The notes: generated by a model from the sequence alone, not told the origin. A DNA stretch of 64,000 bases from Mucilaginibacter sp. JRF (GCF_015223065.1 NZ_JADFBY010000013.1:37617-101616), one strand, 5' to 3'. Shown: positions 26,239-36,077, counted from the first letter of the stretch. Numbers and translations are program-made.

Positions 26239-29200
26239 TCAGGCGTTTTCAAGTTGTACTTCCTGGTGAGTTTTTACTTCGGTTTTCTTTTTACCGCCCA
26301 GTTTTTCCTGCAAGGCCTGGAAGATGACGAACAATACCGGGATAACAAATACACCCAGCACAACACCGGTAAGCATACCGCCTACGGCGCCCGCGCCAAT
26401 ACTGTGGTTACCCAGGGCTGATGCGCCTTTGGCCCTCATCAGCGGGATCAAACCTACGATGAACGCGAAAGAGGTCATCAATATCGGGCGAAGCCTTAAT
26501 TGTGAAGCCTCTAAAGCGGCCTCAACCAGGCCCATACCTGCTTTACGGCGTTGAACGGCATATTCAACGATCAGGATGGCATTCTTGGCCAGCAAACCGA
26601 TGAGCATGATCAAACACACCTGCACATAAATATTATTATCAATACCCAGCAGGTTGATGAACAGCATTACACCGAATATACCCAGCGGTATGGTGAGTAT
26701 AACCGCCAGCGGCAATATATAACTCTCGTACTGAGCCGCTAACAGGAAGTACACGAATATCATACTCATCACAAAAATGAGCAGTATTTGCGAGCCTGCG
26801 TTGATCTCCTCACGGGTCATACCGGTCCACTCGTAACCAAAGCCGCGTGGCAGTGATTCCTTGGCCGTTTCTTCAACCGCTTTAATGGCATCACCTGTAC
26901 TGTAGCCCGGTTTAGGCACACCGTTTATAGTTACGGCATTAAACAGGTTATTACGTGTTACCGTTTCGGGGCCGTAAACGCGTTTCAGTTTTACCACCGC
27001 GTTAACCGGTACCATTTCGCCTTGGGTATTTTTTACAAATATGTTGTTGAGCGATTGTGGGTTGTTACGATAAGCGGCATCGGCCTGTACCATTACACGG
27101 TAGTATTTACCAAAGCGGTTAAAATCGCTTACAAAGCTACTACCGTAGTACACTTGCAGGGTTTGCAGCAAATCCTTAACCTGTACACCCAGCTGGCGGG
27201 CCTTGGCATTATCAACATCAAGCTGATATTGCGGGTTACCGGCAGCAAATGTGGTAAAGGCATAAGCTATCTCCTTACGTTGCATCAAGGCACCTAAAAA
27301 TGCCTTGGTGGTTGAGTCGAGCTTGCCCATGGTGCCGTTGGTTCTGTCCTGCAACATCATTTCAAAACCGTTTACGTTACCAAAACCCTGTACTGTAGGG
27401 AAGGTAAAGAAGAATGCGCTCGCGCCTTTAACCTGCGCGGCAACCTTTTGGGTCATCATGGCGGTTATCTGGTTCAGATCCTTCACCTCACCACGGTCAT
27501 CCTCAGCCTTCATGCGGATAAAACCCGCACCGTATGATGATGCATTCGCGTTAGTGATAAAGTTCAAACCTTCAACCTGGTAGTGGTTTTTGGTGATCGG
27601 ATCGTTCTTAACAATATCATCAATCTCCTTCATGGCCTTGCGGGTTTGCTCTAACGAGTTGCCCGGAGGGGTATTCACCGCGTAAAGCAGGAAGCCCTGA
27701 TCCTCAGTTGGGATAAAGCCTGATGGTGTACGCTTGATCATGAAGAACGTAACCGCGGCTACCAATGCCAAACCTGACACAGCCACCCATTTACGTTTGA
27801 TCAAAAATTTGATCGACTTGATATATTTATTGGTAAGCGCGTTGAAAGCGGTATTAAAGCCGGCAAAAAAGCGGGCCGCGAAACCTTTACGCTGTGCATG
27901 TCCATCCTCGCCCTCGGTAGCATGTGGGTTTTTAAGGAACAACGCGGTAAGCGCCGGACTAAGCGTTAAGGCGTTCAATGCCGATATCAAGATAGCGATA
28001 GCCAAAGTAAACGCGAACTGGCGATAGAATACACCCGCCGGGCCTTGCATAAAGCCCACCGGCACGAATACCGCCGCCATTACCAACGTAATGGATACGA
28101 TAGCGCCCGATATTTCGCTCATGGATTCAATGGTTGCTGTTTTGGCATCCTGCCCCGTATGCTCCATCTTGGCGTGTACCGCCTCGACTACCACAATGGC
28201 GTCATCCACCACAATACCAATGGCCAGCACCAGCGCGAACAGCGTAAGCAGGTTGATACTGAACCCGAACAGCCCCATAAAGAAGAACGTACCGATAATA
28301 GCTACCGGAACGGCGATGGCAGGAATCAGTGTCGAGCGGAAATCCTGCAAGAAGATGAACACTACGATGAACACCAGTACAAAAGCTTCAATAAGCGTAT
28401 GCTGTACCTGTTCGATCGAGGCATCCAAAAACTCTTTGGTGTTGTACATTACCACCGGCTCAATACCTTTTGGTAACGTGGTAGAGAATTCGTCAAGTAA
28501 ACGTTTTGCTTCTGTTAAGATGTCGTTAGCGTTTGAGCCTGCTGTTTGGAATATTGCCACACCTGATGTTGGGCCACCATTCAACACACTGTTTGATGAA
28601 TAGGTGTATGAGCCGAACTCAACACGGGCAACATCTTGCAAACGGATGGTTGAACCATCGGCATTGGCCTTGATCACGATGTTCTCGTAATCTTTTACCT
28701 TGTTCAGCTTGCCTTTGTATTTTAATACGTACTCAAAAACCTCTTTGCTGCTCTCGCCCATACGGCCCGGCGCGGCTTCCAGGCTTTGATCCTGAATGGC
28801 GTTGGTTACATCGGCCGGTGCCAGGTTGTAAGCTGTTAAACGATCAGGCTTTAACCATATACGCATCGAGTAATCGTGCGTACCAAATGGCTGTGCCTGG
28901 CCCACACCCGGGATACGTTGCAGCTGCGGTATCAGGTTGATCTTGATATAATTCTGTAAAAAGGTTTCGTTATACGATGTATCCTTACTGGCCAGCGCCA
29001 CAAACATAATGATACTGTTTTGCACCTTTTGGGTTGATACACCGGTTTGTACGGCTTCTTGTGGTATCTGGCTCAGGGCTTTTGATACACGGTTCTGTAC
29101 GTTAACGGCCGCAATATCCGGGTCGGTACCCTGTTTAAAGTAAACGTTCAGGGTCATTGAACCGTCGTTGCTTGAGTTTGAGGTCATGTAGGTCATGTTC

Positions 29201-29418
29201 TCAACACCGTTCACGGCTTCCTCAATAGGCGTAGCTACCGAACGTGCCACCACCTCGGCGTTAGCACCCGGATAAGAGGCGGTAACCTGCACCGTTGGCG
29301 GCGCGATATCCGGAAACTGCGTGATAGGCAAACCTACCAGCGATACTATCCCCAACAAGAGTAAAAGTATGGAGATAACAGTGGAAAGGACGGGCCTTTC
29401 TATAAACTTTTTAAGCAT
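26239..29418 (-). CDS. RND efflux inner-membrane pump, HAE1 family (AcrB/MexB-like)
   Basis: 1059 aa, 12 transmembrane segments. A drug/proton antiporter. The TM4 motif VLAIGIVVDDAIVVVE (about 394-409) contains the paired Asp of the proton relay, and GPAGVFYRQFAFT (about 450) is the usual motif before TM6. Porter domains and the second repeated half are complete. It sits between the adaptor and channel genes in one operon and should export amphipathic compounds, with the substrate unknown. TetR control is suggested by the adjacent repressor gene and operator-like palindromes. Confidence 0.94.
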   Translation of the reverse strand: MLKKFIERPVLSTVISILLLLLGIVSLVGLPITQFPDIAPPTVQVTASYPGANAEVVARSVATPIEEAVNGVENMTYMTSNSSNDGSMTLNVYFKQGTDPDIAAVNVQNRVSKALSQIPQEAVQTGVSTQKVQNSIIMFVALASKDTSYNETFLQNYIKINLIPQLQRIPGVGQAQPFGTHDYSMRIWLKPDRLTAYNLAPADVTNAIQDQSLEAAPGRMGESSKEVFEYVLKYKGKLNKVKDYENIVIKANADGSTIRLQDVARVEFGSYTYSSNSVLNGGPTSGVAIFQTAGSNANDILTEAKRLLDEFSTTLPKGIEPVVMYNTKEFLDASIEQVQHTLIEAFVLVFIVVFIFLQDFRSTLIPAIAVPVAIIGTFFFMGLFGFSINLLTLFALVLAIGIVVDDAIVVVEAVHAKMEHTGQDAKTATIESMSEISGAIVSITLVMAAVFVPVGFMQGPAGVFYRQFAFTLAIAILISALNALTLSPALTALFLKNPHATEGEDGHAQRKGFAARFFAGFNTAFNALTNKYIKSIKFLIKRKWVAVSGLALVAAVTFFMIKRTPSGFIPTEDQGFLLYAVNTPPGNSLEQTRKAMKEIDDIVKNDPITKNHYQVEGLNFITNANASSYGAGFIRMKAEDDRGEVKDLNQITAMMTQKVAAQVKGASAFFFTFPTVQGFGNVNGFEMMLQDRTNGTMGKLDSTTKAFLGALMQRKEIAYAFTTFAAGNPQYQLDVDNAKARQLGVQVKDLLQTLQVYYGSSFVSDFNRFGKYYRVMVQADAAYRNNPQSLNNIFVKNTQGEMVPVNAVVKLKRVYGPETVTRNNLFNAVTINGVPKPGYSTGDAIKAVEETAKESLPRGFGYEWTGMTREEINAGSQILLIFVMSMIFVYFLLAAQYESYILPLAVILTIPLGIFGVMLFINLLGIDNNIYVQVCLIMLIGLLAKNAILIVEYAVQRRKAGMGLVEAALEASQLRLRPILMTSFAFIVGLIPLMRAKGASALGNHSIGAGAVGGMLTGVVLGVFVIPVLFVIFQALQEKLGGKKKTEVKTHQEVQLENA

Positions 29419-29500
29419 GATAATGGTATTAAGTACCTCCCGGCGCTTACCGGGAGATACAGTTAATAGGGTTTTATATATTAAGAATGAACCTTTTAGC

Positions 29501-30682
29501 TTATAACGATGCTGTTTTTTGCACGCTATCAGCCGTTATTATCTGCGGCTTGATCACCACACCATCGCGTAGCCTGTCAATACCTTTGTAAACTATCTTA
29601 TCGCCGGCTTTAAGGCCTTTTGATACCAGGTAGAAGTGGCCGCTTGTGCCGGTAACCGTTAGTGGTGTACCTACAACTTTATTGCTATCGGTTAAAGCGT
29701 AAACAAACACTTTATCCTGCAACTCAAAGGTAGCCTCCTGCGGTACCAGTAGCGAGTTGGCGCTGATGCTTGGTATACGTATTTTACCGGTGTTACCTGA
29801 GCGCAGCAAACCGCTGTTATTTGCAAATGTAGCCCTGAAGCTGATGGTACCATTTGTTTTATCAAACTGACCTTTAGCTAACTCCACCTTACCTTTTTGC
29901 GGGTAGGTAGTATTATCGGCTAACAAAAGCTCAACTTCCGGCAGGTGCTTTATTTTGGCTTCGATGGTGCTGCCCGCGTATTGCTCCTTAAAGTTGATAA
30001 AGTCAACCTCGCTCATGGTAAAGTAAGCGTGTACGGCCTTGTTTTCAGACAGTACAGTAAGCGGATCAACCTGACCCTTACCTACCAGGCTACCTGTTTT
30101 AAAAGGTATGCTACCTACATAACCATCAGCCGGCGCGGTAACGTTAGTGTAGTTTAAGTTGATCTTAGCTGACTCTGCCTGTGCTTGCGCCTGGGCTACA
30201 TTGGCTTTAGCCGCGTTATAGGCCGCTTTTGCCGAGCGTAGCTGCACATCAGACACTACATTGTTTTCAACCAGCGGAGTAAGCTTTGATACATTGATAG
30301 ATGCGTTTTCTAAAGCCGCCTGTGCCGATAATAGCATGGCGTTGGCTGTATTATACTGCTCGCGGAAAGGGCGTGCATCTATTTTGAACAATGGCTGACC
30401 TTTTTTTACAATGGCGCCTTCGTCAACATAAATAGCCTCCAGGTAACCATCCACCTGCGGGCGGATCTCGATATCGCGGTTGCCTTCAAGTGATGCCGTA
30501 TACTCAGTATAGGTAGTAACCGGTTTGCTCTCAATAGCTACAACCGGAAGCTCCTGCGGTGGAGGGGCACCTCCTCCTGCTGTTGATGAGTTACAACTGC
30601 TATATAATACCAAGGCTGCAATGGACACAAACAGTGGCACATTTTGCCTTATTGAAAGGATAGATCTGCTTAGCGTTTTCAT
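29501..30682 (-). CDS. RND efflux periplasmic adaptor (membrane fusion protein)
   Basis: 393 aa. Lipoprotein signal ending LYSSC (Cys30) after the preferred ATG at 30682; an upstream in-frame ATG at 30751 would add 23 residues without a signal-like start. The mature part shows the barrel-sandwich biotinyl-lipoyl-like domain (IRPQVDGYLEAIYVDEGAIVKKGQ, then about 50 residues later VTAPADGYVG), an alpha-hairpin and a beta-barrel domain. It links pump and channel. It is the first gene of the pump operon. Confidence 0.92.
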   Translation of the reverse strand: MKTLSRSILSIRQNVPLFVSIAALVLYSSCNSSTAGGGAPPPQELPVVAIESKPVTTYTEYTASLEGNRDIEIRPQVDGYLEAIYVDEGAIVKKGQPLFKIDARPFREQYNTANAMLLSAQAALENASINVSKLTPLVENNVVSDVQLRSAKAAYNAAKANVAQAQAQAESAKINLNYTNVTAPADGYVGSIPFKTGSLVGKGQVDPLTVLSENKAVHAYFTMSEVDFINFKEQYAGSTIEAKIKHLPEVELLLADNTTYPQKGKVELAKGQFDKTNGTISFRATFANNSGLLRSGNTGKIRIPSISANSLLVPQEATFELQDKVFVYALTDSNKVVGTPLTVTGTSGHFYLVSKGLKAGDKIVYKGIDRLRDGVVIKPQIITADSVQKTASL

Positions 30683-30761
30683 ATGATTTATTTGTTTAGC
30701 GTGTGTGAAAATACTTGATGATAATAGATTGTTTATTAAATGTTTAAACATTGTTATATTT

Positions 30762-30776
30762 CCTAACAGTGTTAGG
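30762..30776. promoter_or_regulatory. Operator-like palindrome CCTAACAGTGTTAGG before the efflux operon
   Basis: Perfect 15-bp palindrome (7-bp arms, one central base) between the tetR stop and the adaptor start. A copy with 14 of 15 bases lies upstream of tetR. Two near-identical copies at the two promoters of a TetR-efflux unit are strong evidence for the TetR operator. Confidence 0.75.
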
Positions 30777-30803
30777 TATTGATCGAAAAAATTTTAGATT
30801 GCG

Positions 30804-31403
30804 CTACAGCAAATTTTTTGTGAAGCCTGCTATGGCATCATCTAAAACCAATTTGTTAAGCTCATCGTCAATGGAGGAGTTGCCGACGATCTTGATCGAT
30901 ATTAAACCGTGCATCACTGACCAGAATGTGTGGTATTTTAAACAGGAGTTTATGTCAGTTCGATTACCTTTTTTGATGAGTGCCTCAATAGGCTCCATCA
31001 CCAATGCCCTGAATTTTTCCTGCTCGGGCATTGCCTTGCTTATTTCGCAACACTGCATGCCTATGCCAAACATTAACTGGTAAAGTTGTACGTTATTGAT
31101 GCCGAAGTACCAGTAAGCATCAGCCATAGCCCTGATCTGTTCTGCCGGATCAACATGCGCGTCTTTCGCTTCGATGATCTTTTTAGAAAGGATACGAAAA
31201 CCCTTTTTTGCAAATTCAAGGTAGATGGCTTCCTTATTTTCAAAATGGTCATAAATTACAGGCACACTGTACTCAATGGCATCGGCTATTTTACGGATAG
31301 ATAAAGCATTCCATCCATCCTTTTCAACCATTTGCCATGCAGCACAAATTATATCATGCTTCACTTCTTCCTTCTGCCGCTGCCTGCGCTCTAAAATTCC
31401 CAT
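30804..31403 (-). CDS. TetR/AcrR-family transcriptional regulator
   Basis: 199 aa. An N-terminal TetR helix-turn-helix (about 20-60; SIRKIADAIEYSVPVIYDHFENK) is followed by a helical ligand-binding domain of the WHG (TetR_C_13) type, with YHTFWSVMHGLISI near 160-175. It is expected to repress the adjoining efflux operon and itself, releasing DNA on binding a substrate drug. The gene is directly upstream of the adaptor gene on the same strand, with the two palindromes positioned in both upstream regions. Confidence 0.9.
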   Translation of the reverse strand: MGILERRQRQKEEVKHDIICAAWQMVEKDGWNALSIRKIADAIEYSVPVIYDHFENKEAIYLEFAKKGFRILSKKIIEAKDAHVDPAEQIRAMADAYWYFGINNVQLYQLMFGIGMQCCEISKAMPEQEKFRALVMEPIEALIKKGNRTDINSCLKYHTFWSVMHGLISIKIVGNSSIDDELNKLVLDDAIAGFTKNLL

Positions 31404-31420
31404 TGTGTTATAATGTACAA

Positions 31421-31435
31421 CCTAACAGTGTTAGC
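31421..31435. promoter_or_regulatory. Second operator-like palindrome (CCTAACAGTGTTAGC), upstream of tetR
   Basis: 14 of 15 bases match the copy at 30762-30776. It begins 18 bp before the tetR start codon, where bound repressor would block transcription. Flanked on the minus strand by TTTG (31435-31438) and a degenerate -7 (TACATTAT, 31410-31417). Confidence 0.7.
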
Positions 31436-31617
31436 AAAGGTAACATTGTTTGAATTGATTATGCAAGTGTTTATCATGGCAAGATAGTGTTTATTATAAT
31501 GGTGTGACAAATGAAGCGCAACTTTTAACAAATCGGTACCAATTTGAGGGTATTTGTTAACACATATATAATTTTAAACGCCAAGCATTTATATTGCACA
31601 ACTATTTAACCGACTTC

Positions 31618-32928
31618 ATGAAACGATTTTTACCCGCTGTTCTGATGGCCATTAGTTCGTTTGCTTTCGCGCAAAGCAAACCGGCCGATGTGAACACCTT
31701 TACCCTTGCCAACGGCATGAAATTTTTGGTGATGGAAGATAACTCCATACCCAACGCCAACATGTACCTGTTTTACCGCGTAGGCTCGCGCAACGAGTAT
31801 CCGGGCATAACAGGCCTCTCCCACTTTTTTGAGCACATGATGTTCAACGGTTCAAAAAAATTCGGCCCTAAACAGTTTGATAATACCATGGAGTTTAACG
31901 GCGGAGCCAACAACGCCTATACCACGCAAAACGTTACGGTATATACCGACTGGTTCCCGGCATCGGCCATGGAAACCATGTTCGACCTGGAGAGCGACCG
32001 CATAGCCCACCTCACCATCGACCCAAAGATGGTACAGAGCGAGCGCGGTGTGGTATCGTCAGAAAAAAGCACGGGATTGGAAAATAGTCCGTGGGAGCAG
32101 TTGAGCGAACTCATTTACTCAACCGCCTTTACCGAGCACTCTTACCACTGGCCGGTTATTGGCTACCAAACCGATATTGACAACTGGACCAAGGAAGATC
32201 TGGAACGTTACTTCCGCACGTACTATGCGCCTAATAACTGCGTGGTAGTAATATGCGGTAACGTAAAAACAGCCGACGTTAAAAAACTGGCTGATAAATA
32301 TATGGCACCAATCCCAGCACAACCCGCACCTCCGGTGGTTCACCTGAAAGAGCCTGAGCAGTTGGGTGAGCGCCGTGTGGAATTTAAAAAAGACCTGCCT
32401 GTACCATACCTGCTAATGGGCTACCATACCCCTGCTGCCCGCGATAGTGATTACTATGCCCTGAGCATATTAAGCGATATTTTATCGAGCGGTAATTCAT
32501 CAAGGTTGTATTCATCTGTGGTTGATAAAAAACAATTGGCCACTAACATATTTTCGAGTTTTGACGAAAGCTTTGATCCGGGTTTGTTTATGATATACGG
32601 CGTGGTTGCCAAAGCATCAAACGAAACAGCGGTTGAAAAGGCTATTGATGAGGAGATCAGCAAGATCATTAACCAGGGTGTTACCGAACGCGAGCTGCAA
32701 AAGGTAAAGAACCAAAAGCTGGTGCAGCTTTACAAGCAGTTGGAAACCATCAACGGCAAGGCAAACTCATTAGGTACATACGAACTGTTTTTTGGCGACT
32801 ATAAGAAACTGTTTGATGCCCCTGCCGAATTTAACAAGGTTACCGCCGCTGATATTAAACGCGTGGCAGCCAAGTATCTTAAACAAACCAACCGCACTAT
32901 TGGCGTAGCCAAATCAACCGTAAAATAA
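31618..32928 (+). CDS. M16-family zinc peptidase (active subunit)
   Basis: 436 aa, secreted (signal ending near FAFAQ, residue 19). The M16 inverted zinc motif HxxEH is HFFEH (His69, Glu72, His73), and the third zinc ligand Glu149 lies in VVSSEK, 76 residues after His73, the family spacing. A TTG at 31594 would add eight residues; I choose the ATG at 31618 because it gives a proper signal peptide. It is followed after 4 bp by an M16 partner gene without the zinc motif, so the two probably form a heterodimer such as bacterial PqqL/YmfH-like or mitochondrial-processing-like pairs. Confidence 0.92.
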   Translation: MKRFLPAVLMAISSFAFAQSKPADVNTFTLANGMKFLVMEDNSIPNANMYLFYRVGSRNEYPGITGLSHFFEHMMFNGSKKFGPKQFDNTMEFNGGANNAYTTQNVTVYTDWFPASAMETMFDLESDRIAHLTIDPKMVQSERGVVSSEKSTGLENSPWEQLSELIYSTAFTEHSYHWPVIGYQTDIDNWTKEDLERYFRTYYAPNNCVVVICGNVKTADVKKLADKYMAPIPAQPAPPVVHLKEPEQLGERRVEFKKDLPVPYLLMGYHTPAARDSDYYALSILSDILSSGNSSRLYSSVVDKKQLATNIFSSFDESFDPGLFMIYGVVAKASNETAVEKAIDEEISKIINQGVTERELQKVKNQKLVQLYKQLETINGKANSLGTYELFFGDYKKLFDAPAEFNKVTAADIKRVAAKYLKQTNRTIGVAKSTVK

Positions 32929-32932
32929 CCCC

Positions 32933-34324
32933 ATGAGAACGATATTTAAACACACTATATGCGCGTTGCTGTTATTAACGGCAACATTTACGGCCCATGC
33001 GCAATCGGCATTTAAGGTGCCGCCATACCAAAAATTCACACTGCCTAACGGCCTTACCGTTTACCTGATGGAACAGCACGAAATACCGTTGATCAGCGTA
33101 TCGGCTGTATTGCCCGCGGGCGCCATTTATGATGGTGATAAGCATGGCCTGGCATCATTAACCGCCGCCGGCTTACAGTACGGCACCAAAAGCTTTACCA
33201 AGAACCAGATAGAGGAAGAACTGGACTTTGTTGGCGCCGACCTTAACAGTTACGCCACCAAGGAATATGCTTCGCTAAGCGCCAAGTTCGCTGCCAAGAA
33301 TACCGACAAGGTTTTGGCCATTGTGAGCGAGGTTTTAACCGCGCCAAGTTTCCCCGCCGCTGAGTTTGACAAGGAAAAGGAGCGTGTACTGGCCCGCCTG
33401 GATCAGGCTAAACAAAGCCCCCGCCAGGTGATCAATGCTTATTGGGATAACTTTATTTATGGCAGCCATGTGTACAGCAACAGTACCAGCGGCAGCCCGG
33501 CAACCGTGGGCAAACTTACCGCCGCCGACCTGAAAGCGTTTTACAGCAACAACTACATTCCGCAACGCTCGGCAATTGCTGTGGTGGGCGATTTTAAGGC
33601 CGCCGACATGAAGCAAAAGCTGACCAAATACTTCGGCAAGTGGAACAATAAGGGTGCCGCGCAAATTAGCGTACCTACCACCGTTACCGCCCCTACCGAA
33701 GCCCGCGTGCTGTTGGTTAACAAGGATGATGCCCGCGAAACCACCTTTTTAATTGGCGGCCTCGGCATTAAGCGCGACAACCCCGACTATGTAGCCATAG
33801 ATGTAGTAAACACCCTGTTTGGCGCACGCTTTACCTCGATGCTGAACGATGAGCTGCGTGTAAACTCAGGCCTTACCTATGGTGCTCGCAGCAGCTTTAA
33901 TCCGCTGAAAAATTCAGGTACTTTTTATATTTCGACATTTACGGCTACCAAAACTACCGAGGCGGCTATTGATAAAGCGCTTGAAGTATTGAACCGCCTG
34001 CACGAAAAAGGACTGGATGAAAAATCGCTTACCTCGGCCAAAAATTATGTAAAGGGGTTATTTCCGCCGAAATATGAAACCTCGGGGCAGTTAGCCGACC
34101 TGCTGACGCAGATGTTTTGGTATGGCTTCAACGAATCGTACATTAATGATTTTCAGGCCAATGTTGACAAGCTCGACCTTGCCCGCTCAAAGGAGATCAT
34201 TGCCAAATACTTCCCGAAAGATAAGCTGCAATTTGTGCTGGTAGGCAAATCGGCCGATATAAAAAAGATAGCCGAGAAATACGGCAAAGTCACCGAAAAG
34301 CAAATTAAGGCCGACGGTTTTTAA
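32933..34324 (+). CDS. M16-family peptidase-like protein lacking the zinc site (partner subunit)
   Basis: 463 aa with signal peptide (cleavage near TAHAQ, residue 24). Two M16 halves are present but the zinc motif position reads HGLASL in place of HxxEH, so it should be inactive on its own. The C-terminal half retains the conserved R..SGLTYGARSSF element that supplies Arg/Tyr to the partner's active site. It starts 4 bp after the active subunit's stop, consistent with an obligate pair. Substrate unknown. Confidence 0.9.
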   Translation: MRTIFKHTICALLLLTATFTAHAQSAFKVPPYQKFTLPNGLTVYLMEQHEIPLISVSAVLPAGAIYDGDKHGLASLTAAGLQYGTKSFTKNQIEEELDFVGADLNSYATKEYASLSAKFAAKNTDKVLAIVSEVLTAPSFPAAEFDKEKERVLARLDQAKQSPRQVINAYWDNFIYGSHVYSNSTSGSPATVGKLTAADLKAFYSNNYIPQRSAIAVVGDFKAADMKQKLTKYFGKWNNKGAAQISVPTTVTAPTEARVLLVNKDDARETTFLIGGLGIKRDNPDYVAIDVVNTLFGARFTSMLNDELRVNSGLTYGARSSFNPLKNSGTFYISTFTATKTTEAAIDKALEVLNRLHEKGLDEKSLTSAKNYVKGLFPPKYETSGQLADLLTQMFWYGFNESYINDFQANVDKLDLARSKEIIAKYFPKDKLQFVLVGKSADIKKIAEKYGKVTEKQIKADGF

Positions 34325-34402
34325 CATTGCCTTAAATTTTAAGAAATAAATCGTTTATTTGCGGTGCCCAAAAAATCGGGCACCCTCATAAATATTTATG
34401 AC

Positions 34403-34475
34403 GACTCCGTAGCTCAGTTGGTAGAGCAACAGACTCTTAATCTGTGGGTCCTGAGTTCGAGCCTCAGCGGGGTCA
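34403..34475 (+). tRNA. tRNA-Lys (anticodon CTT)
   Basis: 73 nt without encoded CCA. The acceptor stem GACTCCG pairs with CGGGGTC (one T-G wobble) and the discriminator base is A. The anticodon loop is CTCTTAA, giving anticodon CTT (34-36), flanked by ACAGA/TCTGT. The T-arm GTTCGAG is present. A hairpin GGTGCCC/GGGCACC (34363-34384) precedes it, together with a 7-of-8 promoter motif TTTATTTG (34354-34361). Confidence 0.95.
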
Positions 34476-34476
34476 C

Positions 34477-34517
34477 AAAAAAAGCGCGATACTTATCAAA
34501 GTATCGCGCTTTTTTAT
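34477..34517. terminator. Intrinsic terminator after tRNA-Lys (bidirectional)
   Basis: An 11-bp GC-rich stem pairs 34484-34494 with 34499-34509 around a 4-nt loop, flanked by an A-run and a T-run that extend the stem and supply T tails in both directions. It ends the tRNA transcript and probably also the convergent lipoprotein gene. Confidence 0.85.
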
Positions 34518-34560
34518 TTTCCACTTCTCGCTGTAATACAGCAAGATTAGACATCAACTA

Positions 34561-35532
34561 TTAAAAATCAATAGTTTGTGGCGCATTCCAGGTGCTATCT
34601 ACGCTTGCAGTAAAGCCCGATGTTTGCGTTGAGAACAGGTATCCCGTGTAAATGTATTGCTTGTTCGATTGAACATCCAATATGCTATACATATCCTGCG
34701 GATCTTCAATTCTTTTGCTGCCTAATAAAACATTGTTGGCATCAAAGGCCTCTAACTGCGGGTTTTGATAACCACTGTGCGGCCATACAAATATGGAGAA
34801 CTCAACGTTAGTTTGCCCTTTATCGCTTTGTTTTACATTAATTGTTTGCACTCTTTCATCCCAGCCTACTGAGTCGGCACCGTTATATGCAGGGCCTTCA
34901 GCAACCAGGTCATAAGCCGGAACGGCATTTAAAACAGTAAACACTGCTTTACTCATATTATTTGGTATTACATCCTTTAGTTTAAATGTTATCATACCCA
35001 CAATACGCTTTAAAACAACACTTTCAGTTTGAGGACCGGTTACATCAATTTCAAGCTTTTTAGCGAAGGTGTCGCCAAACTTATTGTCGGTAAAGCTTAG
35101 TGCCGGGTGATAGGTACCTTCAACAACATCCACATAAGAGTTTGATACATAATAATCGGGCGATTTTGAACCCACAAAGAAGATAGTGTAATGCCCGTTA
35201 GCCAATGAATCCTGAATGGTGCCAAAATCACTATCGGTAGATGCTTGATCGATCTTTTTTACAAACTTCAATGAGTCCGCATCGCCTTTGTAAACATAGT
35301 AGCTGAAATACTTAATAACATCTGATAGTGCGGCAGTTCTCATCTTACCTGTGCCATTGGTTGATAAGCCTTTGGTTTCGGCAGTAAAGCCTGTTAAGTT
35401 GAAGCCCACGGCATACACCTTTCCGTTGCTATTGTTAACATTGTTAGTGTCAGTTCGTGGGTTGGCGTTTTCTTTTTTGCACGCAAAAAAAGTCATGGTG
35501 AGGCAGATCGCCATAAACAATTGTTTTTTCAT
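34561..35532 (-). CDS. Uncharacterised lipoprotein, fimbrillin-like fold suspected
   Basis: 323 aa. Lipoprotein signal ending TFFAC (Cys18) from the ATG at 35532; a longer frame from 35601 would add 23 residues with no signal-like start. The mature part is beta-rich. The segment SVVLKRIVGMITFKLKDVIPNN resembles the L-x-R-hydrophobic element near the second domain of FimB/Mfa2-type fimbrial lipoproteins. This is a pattern resemblance only; no pilin or anchor gene is next to it, so a general surface lipoprotein is equally possible. Confidence 0.6.
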   Translation of the reverse strand: MKKQLFMAICLTMTFFACKKENANPRTDTNNVNNSNGKVYAVGFNLTGFTAETKGLSTNGTGKMRTAALSDVIKYFSYYVYKGDADSLKFVKKIDQASTDSDFGTIQDSLANGHYTIFFVGSKSPDYYVSNSYVDVVEGTYHPALSFTDNKFGDTFAKKLEIDVTGPQTESVVLKRIVGMITFKLKDVIPNNMSKAVFTVLNAVPAYDLVAEGPAYNGADSVGWDERVQTINVKQSDKGQTNVEFSIFVWPHSGYQNPQLEAFDANNVLLGSKRIEDPQDMYSILDVQSNKQYIYTGYLFSTQTSGFTASVDSTWNAPQTIDF

Positions 35533-35770
35533 AAGTGATAAAAATTTAAATATGTAAAGGTTTAAAATTAGCAGATGCTGTCGTGGGGATCGACCATACA
35601 ATATTAACCTTATGGTATATCATATTTCCACACAAGAAAACATTGTATACATTTCTGTGAATATTTAACAGAAAAGACAATTCACTGTAATTCAGTTAAC
35701 TTAGACAATATGACATTTGGGCAAAATGATGTTGTTACATCTTCTCACTTTTTAAGTAAATTGCAGTAAT

Positions 35771-36019
35771 ATGATTACAGATTTTGAATTGGAAGAAATT
35801 GAAGCACGCTGTGCAAACGCCAGCCCCGGCCCCTGGAAAGCTTACATTGAAGGCAGGGACCATGAAAGCGGTTCAGATTTTATAATGACCGGTTCAGACG
35901 AGGATATTGAGATGCTTGGGGCAACAGTGGCTGATTATGATTTTATCGCGAATGCAAAACAGGATATTCCACGTTTAGTGGCGGAGATTAGAAGGCTACG
36001 TAATGAACTGATAAAATAA
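35771..36019 (+). CDS. Small Ead/Ea22-like protein of unknown function
   Basis: 82 aa. The arrangement ELEEIEARCANASPGPW, then DYDFIANAKQDIPRLVAEIRRLR matches small proteins (Ead/Ea22-like) found in phages and in many bacterial genomes. Function is not established. It is the only plus-strand gene among several minus-strand ones and stands alone, with weak composition contrast to its neighbours, so a past horizontal origin is possible. No other phage gene was seen. Confidence 0.65.
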   Translation: MITDFELEEIEARCANASPGPWKAYIEGRDHESGSDFIMTGSDEDIEMLGATVADYDFIANAKQDIPRLVAEIRRLRNELIK

Positions 36020-36077
36020 GCTCCTACTTGTCGTATAGAGAAGATACGCTATGCCATAACTCCTATCTTGTGTAGGA

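Noticed and set aside
30739..30752. Palindrome AATGTTTAAACATT as a second regulator site of the efflux operon
   Set aside because: AT-only core in AT-rich sequence and not repeated upstream of tetR, unlike the CCTAACA palindrome; probably incidental.
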